DNA from: Acidobacteriaceae bacterium
Lineage (GTDB): Bacteria; Acidobacteriota; Terriglobia; Terriglobales; Acidobacteriaceae
DNA: 44,450 nucleotides
Direction of reading: 5' to 3'
Assembly: GCA_030037475.1 (NCBI GenBank)
Contig: JASHRH010000047.1
Location: 1 to 44,450, forward strand
Part shown: positions 40,645 through 44,450 of the stretch, piece after piece
Numbering within the stretch: the stretch's first letter is position 1
Layout of the letters: every line of letters begins with the position of its first letter
Notes under the pieces: generated by a model
Told to the model about the DNA's origin: nothing
The model's database searches: none
What the model saw: the letters and a program-made list of their open reading frames with translations, nothing else
Position numbers and translations under genes: made by a program

Positions 40645-41955
40645 ATGTCTGGATCACGCTTCAGAGGCACTTCCTGGAAGACCCTTGACAGGGTCATAGG
40701 GAGCTCGCTGGCGCACGACTCGGGGTGGGTCTTTGTGGGGCAGGGAATGAGTTACGCCTTTCAGGTGGGTTACTTCATTCTTCTGGTGAGAATGCTGGGG
40801 GTGGAACAATACGGCGTCTTCGCCGGAGCCGTAGCTCTGGCTGGGATCGCTGCTCCTTTCGGCAGTCTGGGCGCGGGCATGCTGTTCATGCAATATGTCA
40901 CCCGCGATCCGAGTGAATTTCAGCGGTATTGGGGCAACGTTTTTTTGTCGACCGCCGGCATGGGAATCCTGCTGGTCGTTCTGTTACGGGCAGCGGCTCC
41001 GCACTTTCTCAGCACCGGAAGCGCCGCAATCATCGTGCCGGTAGCCATTGCCAGTTGTCTCCTGGCCCAGTTTATCCAGTCGGTAGTACAGATTTTTCAG
41101 TCGTACCAGCGCATGCGCGTGGCCGCTTTCTGGAGCACGCTGATGAACCTGTTGCTGTTTCTGGCAGGGGTCGGCCTGTTTCTTGCCTTTCGACGCATCA
41201 CCGCCGAGCAATGGGCAGTGACCTTTGCCTCTGTATCCGCAGTGATCGCGCTCGCCGGGGCGTTTGCGGTCACGATGCAATACGGGAGGCCCAGGCTGGA
41301 ACCTCGCCTGACGCTGCGCAGGGCAGCGGAAGGCGTGACGTTTTCCGTTTCCAGTTCGACAACTTCGTTTTACAGCGATTTCGATAAGACCCTGCTAAGT
41401 CACTATGGGATGAATATAGCCAACGGGTTCTACACCGCGGGTTTTCGCATCATCACAATGGCTTCGCTTCCGGTTTATTCCGTGGAGTGGGCATCCCTGC
41501 CGCGCTTTTTCCAGGAGGCGAAAAACGGCGTACCCGCAGTGGTCCGCCAGGCACACAAGATTCTCCGCCACGTGTGCCTGATCGGCGCGCTGGCTGGAGC
41601 CGGAGTGCTGCTTCTCTCTCCTGTCGTTCCTCACCTTCTTGGCCAGGGCTTCGCGCACAGCGTCTCGGTGCTGCGCTGGCTGTTTCTGCTGCCCGTCTTC
41701 CGGAGCGTGCATTACATCATGGGCGCCGCTCTGACCGGAACAGGGTACCAGCGATATCGCACAGCAGCGCAGATACTGGTGGCCCTGCTGAACCTTGGCC
41801 TCAATCTGCTCTGGATTCCGGAACACAGCTGGCTCGGCGCGGCGATGGCCAGCCTCATCAGCAATGGCGCGCTGGCGGCGATCTGCTGGACCCTGATCGT
41901 GTATCTGGCGCGGCGATCCCCAGGCATGCCTCGCACGGATGGGAGAGCGGCATGA
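40645..41955 (+). CDS. Oligosaccharide-unit flippase (Wzx/MOP type)
   Basis: Carries undecaprenyl-linked repeat units across the inner membrane. The chosen ATG 40645 has GGAG about ten bases upstream and gives 436 residues with about 12 hydrophobic segments. The opening WVFVGQGMSYAFQVGYFILLVRMLGVEQYGVFAGAVALAGIAAPFGSLGAG is the standard Wzx start. Its stop codon overlaps the start of the polymerase gene (ATGA). It is the second MOP-superfamily flippase in the window; murJ is the first and handles peptidoglycan. Confidence 0.92.
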   Translation: MSGSRFRGTSWKTLDRVIGSSLAHDSGWVFVGQGMSYAFQVGYFILLVRMLGVEQYGVFAGAVALAGIAAPFGSLGAGMLFMQYVTRDPSEFQRYWGNVFLSTAGMGILLVVLLRAAAPHFLSTGSAAIIVPVAIASCLLAQFIQSVVQIFQSYQRMRVAAFWSTLMNLLLFLAGVGLFLAFRRITAEQWAVTFASVSAVIALAGAFAVTMQYGRPRLEPRLTLRRAAEGVTFSVSSSTTSFYSDFDKTLLSHYGMNIANGFYTAGFRIITMASLPVYSVEWASLPRFFQEAKNGVPAVVRQAHKILRHVCLIGALAGAGVLLLSPVVPHLLGQGFAHSVSVLRWLFLLPVFRSVHYIMGAALTGTGYQRYRTAAQILVALLNLGLNLLWIPEHSWLGAAMASLISNGALAAICWTLIVYLARRSPGMPRTDGRAA

Positions 41956-43448
41956 CACTGAGGCTCCTGCCCATCCGCAGCAAATCGCACCGCAACTTGC
42001 GGCGGATTGCCGGTCGGATGCCGCACGTCCTGCGGCGCGGAATCGGCCTGCTGCTGATTTCCACCGCTTTCACGTTCGTCGTTTTGCACGCGCTTTCCTT
42101 CAGCCTGAGCCTCGCCGGGCTGTCCGTCATGCTGCTGCTCATCGCCTTCCTCATCCTGATTGCGGTTGCATCCACGCAGCAGGGAATCACAGGTCTGATC
42201 GGACTTTTCTTCTTAACCACCGTTGTGTTCAACCTCGGCAGACCGATTTTGTGGCTGTTCACCCGAGAGGATACTGTCTACGATCTGGCATTTGGCTTCA
42301 GCTATTCCGCGCCGGAAGACATCAAGATTCAGTTACTGCTCTTCTGGTGCATTGCAATTGCCGGGTTCTTTGGCGGCTATTTTGCATTCTTCCGCGAGCG
42401 GCCTTCCACCTGCCCGCCTCTTGCGCCTGTCACCCTTGGGTACTGCCGGCGCGCATTCTTCATGACTCTGGCTATCATCTGCACGGTAATCCCCTTCCTG
42501 CTGGCCAGCAATCTGCGCACGTTCGCTGCTGCGGGATATGCCGGCCTGTACAGGGTGCAGACGCACTACCGCTTCAGCCTGCTTCGGGTGGCGGAATACC
42601 TTCTGCCGGTTCTGTTTGCTCTGGCCGTTCTGCTTCGCCGACGGCGGTATGCACGGCTGACGGCCATCGTAGCAGGGTTTTACATTCTGACCGGTCTGCT
42701 GGTGGGCCAGCGAGCTTCCATCGGCGAGTGGATTCTGGTGGCCATCTGGTACATGACCACGATCTCAGGGAGGCGTCCCAATCGCTGGTTCCTGCTCGGG
42801 GGCGGTGCGGTGATGATCGTGTTTTTTCAGCTTTTGGCAGGATGGCGGCAGGGGCAGACAACTTCGCTGACGGCACTTGAATTCTTCATCCAGCAGGGTG
42901 TGACGTTTCTGCTGCCGGAACTCAGCAGCCAGTTTCCGCGCCCCCCGATCCATACGGTCGCCGCCAGCCTGTTTCCGCTCGGAGGCATGGATTCGCTACT
43001 CGGCATCGGCTCGGCCGAGACGGAGAGCCTGGGAAACTATCTCAGCTCTCACGCGAACATTCTGCGGTTCGAGGCCGGTTACGGGATGGGGAGCACCTTT
43101 TCCCTCGAAATCTATTATGCCGTTGGCGCCATTCTTGTTCTGTTTGCGGCAGGGTGCGTCGTTGCAGGCTGGATCCTGCAGAGATGGGAGGCTGGCGCAC
43201 AGCGGGGCAATCTGGCGCGCTTTTACCTGTGCGCCTGCCTTCCCTATATTTTCTTTCTGCCGCGGGGCAGCATTTCTCTGGTTAATGCGGGGTTGATTTA
43301 TGCGAGTGCCTATATGGCAGGTGTCTGGTTCCTGATTACCGTGCTGGTTTTCGCTTCCCGCCCGCGATCAGCTGGTATGCGAAAACACCTGGTGATGGGC
43401 GGTCCGCTTTCCAGCACAGACCACTCACCGGAAAGCCTCCAAAGCTAA
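41952..43448 (+). CDS. O-antigen/exopolysaccharide polymerase (Wzy-like)
   Basis: Joins repeat units on the periplasmic side. The track ORF begins at 41487 inside the flippase gene, but the real start is ATG 41952 in an ATGA overlap with the flippase, giving 498 residues. About 11-12 hydrophobic segments are visible, with a longer loop near FFIQQGVTFLLPELSSQFPRPPIHTVAASLFPLGG and GYGMGSTFSLEIYYAVGAILVLFAAG, a pattern of polymerases of this type. Wzy proteins are too diverse to assign a linkage. Confidence 0.85.
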   Translation: MTLRLLPIRSKSHRNLRRIAGRMPHVLRRGIGLLLISTAFTFVVLHALSFSLSLAGLSVMLLLIAFLILIAVASTQQGITGLIGLFFLTTVVFNLGRPILWLFTREDTVYDLAFGFSYSAPEDIKIQLLLFWCIAIAGFFGGYFAFFRERPSTCPPLAPVTLGYCRRAFFMTLAIICTVIPFLLASNLRTFAAAGYAGLYRVQTHYRFSLLRVAEYLLPVLFALAVLLRRRRYARLTAIVAGFYILTGLLVGQRASIGEWILVAIWYMTTISGRRPNRWFLLGGGAVMIVFFQLLAGWRQGQTTSLTALEFFIQQGVTFLLPELSSQFPRPPIHTVAASLFPLGGMDSLLGIGSAETESLGNYLSSHANILRFEAGYGMGSTFSLEIYYAVGAILVLFAAGCVVAGWILQRWEAGAQRGNLARFYLCACLPYIFFLPRGSISLVNAGLIYASAYMAGVWFLITVLVFASRPRSAGMRKHLVMGGPLSSTDHSPESLQS

Positions 43449-43453
43449 ACAGG

Positions 43454-44332
43454 ATGATTTCCCTCATTGTGAGCACCCTCGGCCGAACCGATGAACTGGA
43501 GCGGTTTTTGGCAACTCTCGATACCCAGGTCTTCCGCGATTTCGAAGTGATTCTGGTCGACCAGAATCCGGACGATCGCCTGAAGCCGCTGCTGGCGCGG
43601 CATTGCCGGCTGCCAATACAGCATCTGCGGTCGGCGAAGGGGCTTTCGCGGGGACGAAATGTCGGCCTCGCGGTCGCTCGCGGAGAGATCGTCTCGATCC
43701 CCGATGACGATTGCTGGTACCCGCCCGATCTGCTGGCTGAAGTGCATTCCTGGTTTCAGCAACACACGGACTTCGCGATCCTGTTTACAGCGGTTCGCGA
43801 CGAGACCGGGGAACTGCAGGGTCCAAGGCGGAGGAGTGTCGAGGCGTGCGAGTGCGACCGAAACGCGGTATGGCATTGCGGAATTTCCTTTAATGCCTTT
43901 TTGCGTCGATCGGTGACACAGAGTGTCGGACAGTTCGACGAGAGGCTTGGAGTCGGGTGCCCAACCGTCTTCAAGTCCGGCGAGGAAACGGATTATTTCC
44001 TGCGCGCGCTGGATCTGGGGTATCGCGTGTGGTATCAGCCGGAGTTATCCATTTGTCACCCATTTCTTCGCAATGTGAAGCGCATACGCAGGGACATCTA
44101 TCCTCGTGCGATGGGGGTTGGTTTCGTTCTGCGCAGACACGGGTACTCACTCGTGCGCCTGTGCACGAATTTTGTGGCCCGTTCATTCGGCGGCAGCCTG
44201 ATCTCGCTCTGCACTATGGATTTCGGCATGGCACAAGTGCGCCTTCTGCAGGGCTGCGGCCAGCTGGCTGGCTATATTCACGCGGGCAAATTGCTGCGGT
44301 GCGAGATTTGCGTCCAGGGAGAATGCTCCTGA
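43454..44332 (+). CDS. Family 2 glycosyltransferase
   Basis: Adds a sugar to the lipid-linked repeat in the cytoplasm. The GT-A opening MISLIVSTLGRTDELERFLATLDTQVFRDFEVILVDQNPDD is clear, and SIPDDDCWYPPDLL holds the nucleotide-sugar DxD motif. The later GEETDYFLRALDLGYRVWYQPELSICHP is the ED-type catalytic region of GT2. Its 292 residues are soluble until a weak hydrophobic helix near the end (LISLCTMDFGMAQVRLLQGC). It is separated from the polymerase by five bases. Confidence 0.92.
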   Translation: MISLIVSTLGRTDELERFLATLDTQVFRDFEVILVDQNPDDRLKPLLARHCRLPIQHLRSAKGLSRGRNVGLAVARGEIVSIPDDDCWYPPDLLAEVHSWFQQHTDFAILFTAVRDETGELQGPRRRSVEACECDRNAVWHCGISFNAFLRRSVTQSVGQFDERLGVGCPTVFKSGEETDYFLRALDLGYRVWYQPELSICHPFLRNVKRIRRDIYPRAMGVGFVLRRHGYSLVRLCTNFVARSFGGSLISLCTMDFGMAQVRLLQGCGQLAGYIHAGKLLRCEICVQGECS

Positions 44333-44450
44333 AGCGCTCCTCGTCAACAATCCCGGCAGGGCCGCGTGGCTCTTCAAGCCGCGCGACGTCGGAAACCGGG
44401 CGTGATGATACTCTCGTCTTCAATTTCTTTTCCGGCATCCTGCAACGGGG
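44323..44450 (+). CDS. Start of a further gene, cut by the window end
   Basis: An open frame from ATG 44323, overlapping the glycosyltransferase end by ten bases, reads on to the window edge (MLLKRSSSTIPAGPRG, then DDTLVFNFFSGILQRG) without a stop. AGGGAG lies directly before the ATG, rather too close. It may be the next gene of the polysaccharide run. The family cannot be told from 42 residues. Confidence 0.35.
   Translation, partial: MLLKRSSSTIPAGPRGSSSRATSETGRDDTLVFNFFSGILQR

Noticed and set aside
1-44450. CRISPR array or tandem repeat block
   Set aside because: I saw no regularly spaced direct repeats of 24-40 bases and no cas-like protein in any frame.

Overview
The window looks like a chromosomal segment of an Acidobacteriota bacterium, probably class Terriglobia. 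This is inferred from gene content and style, not from a marker gene. The supporting signs are a GC-rich backbone, a soluble Ser/Thr kinase fused to a FlgO/TolB-like domain and tetratricopeptide repeats, a PQQ dehydrogenase carrying an inserted cytochrome c, a large SLBB polysaccharide export protein and a Cys-rich membrane protein. Sampled GC is uneven: 42 of 60 bases in the thiolase (6301-6360), but only 27 of 60 at 28801-28860 and 27 of 60 at 33181-33240.

Layout. Positions 1-24300 are mostly housekeeping. They hold a PLP aminotransferase, a D-2-hydroxyacid dehydrogenase, a Cys-rich membrane protein, a lipoprotein, serine dehydratase (sdaA), a methyltransferase translationally coupled to a thiolase, a CPBP-type membrane protease, a very small Lys/Ala-rich peptide gene with its own promoter and terminator, rsmE, a prolyl oligopeptidase, an OGFr-like protein, murJ, a bactofilin, RNase R, a pyrR-pyrB-pyrC operon, a zinc-ribbon membrane protein, a lipoprotein, tRNA-Pro(GGG) and a PQQ dehydrogenase. 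Positions 24490-26814 encode the kinase-TPR protein. A frameshifted integrase remnant (about 26925-27150) then marks the edge of the accessory part.

From 27421 to the end the window is an envelope/exopolysaccharide locus with an embedded lasso-type RiPP gene set. On the minus strand, in transcription order, lie an outer-membrane barrel protein, an HPr-kinase-like protein, a PqqD-type recognition protein, a lasso B2-type leader peptidase, a previously unlisted 53-codon precursor gene (32837-32998), an asparagine-synthetase-like cyclase, a nucleotidyltransferase, a YceI protein and a Wzz-type chain-length protein. On the plus strand, two small ORFs are joined by ATGA overlaps to a sugar transferase, followed by an SLBB export protein, a Wzx-like flippase, a Wzy-like polymerase (ATGA overlap with the flippase), a GT2 glycosyltransferase and an open reading frame running off the end.

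How they work together. The plus-strand genes form a Wzx/Wzy-type route: an initiating transferase, a flippase, a polymerase and an export protein, with the chain-length protein on the other strand. The RiPP set resembles the kinase- and nucleotidyltransferase-containing lasso clusters (paeninodin type). Its precursor ends in Ser, as expected for a C-terminal-Ser kinase substrate. However, its Gly-rich core does not give a normal Gly1-to-Asp/Glu 7-9 ring with a useful tail, the B2 protein lacks Asp at the usual triad spacing, and no ABC exporter is present. This cluster and the 22-residue Lys/Ala peptide unit are the two most interesting items.
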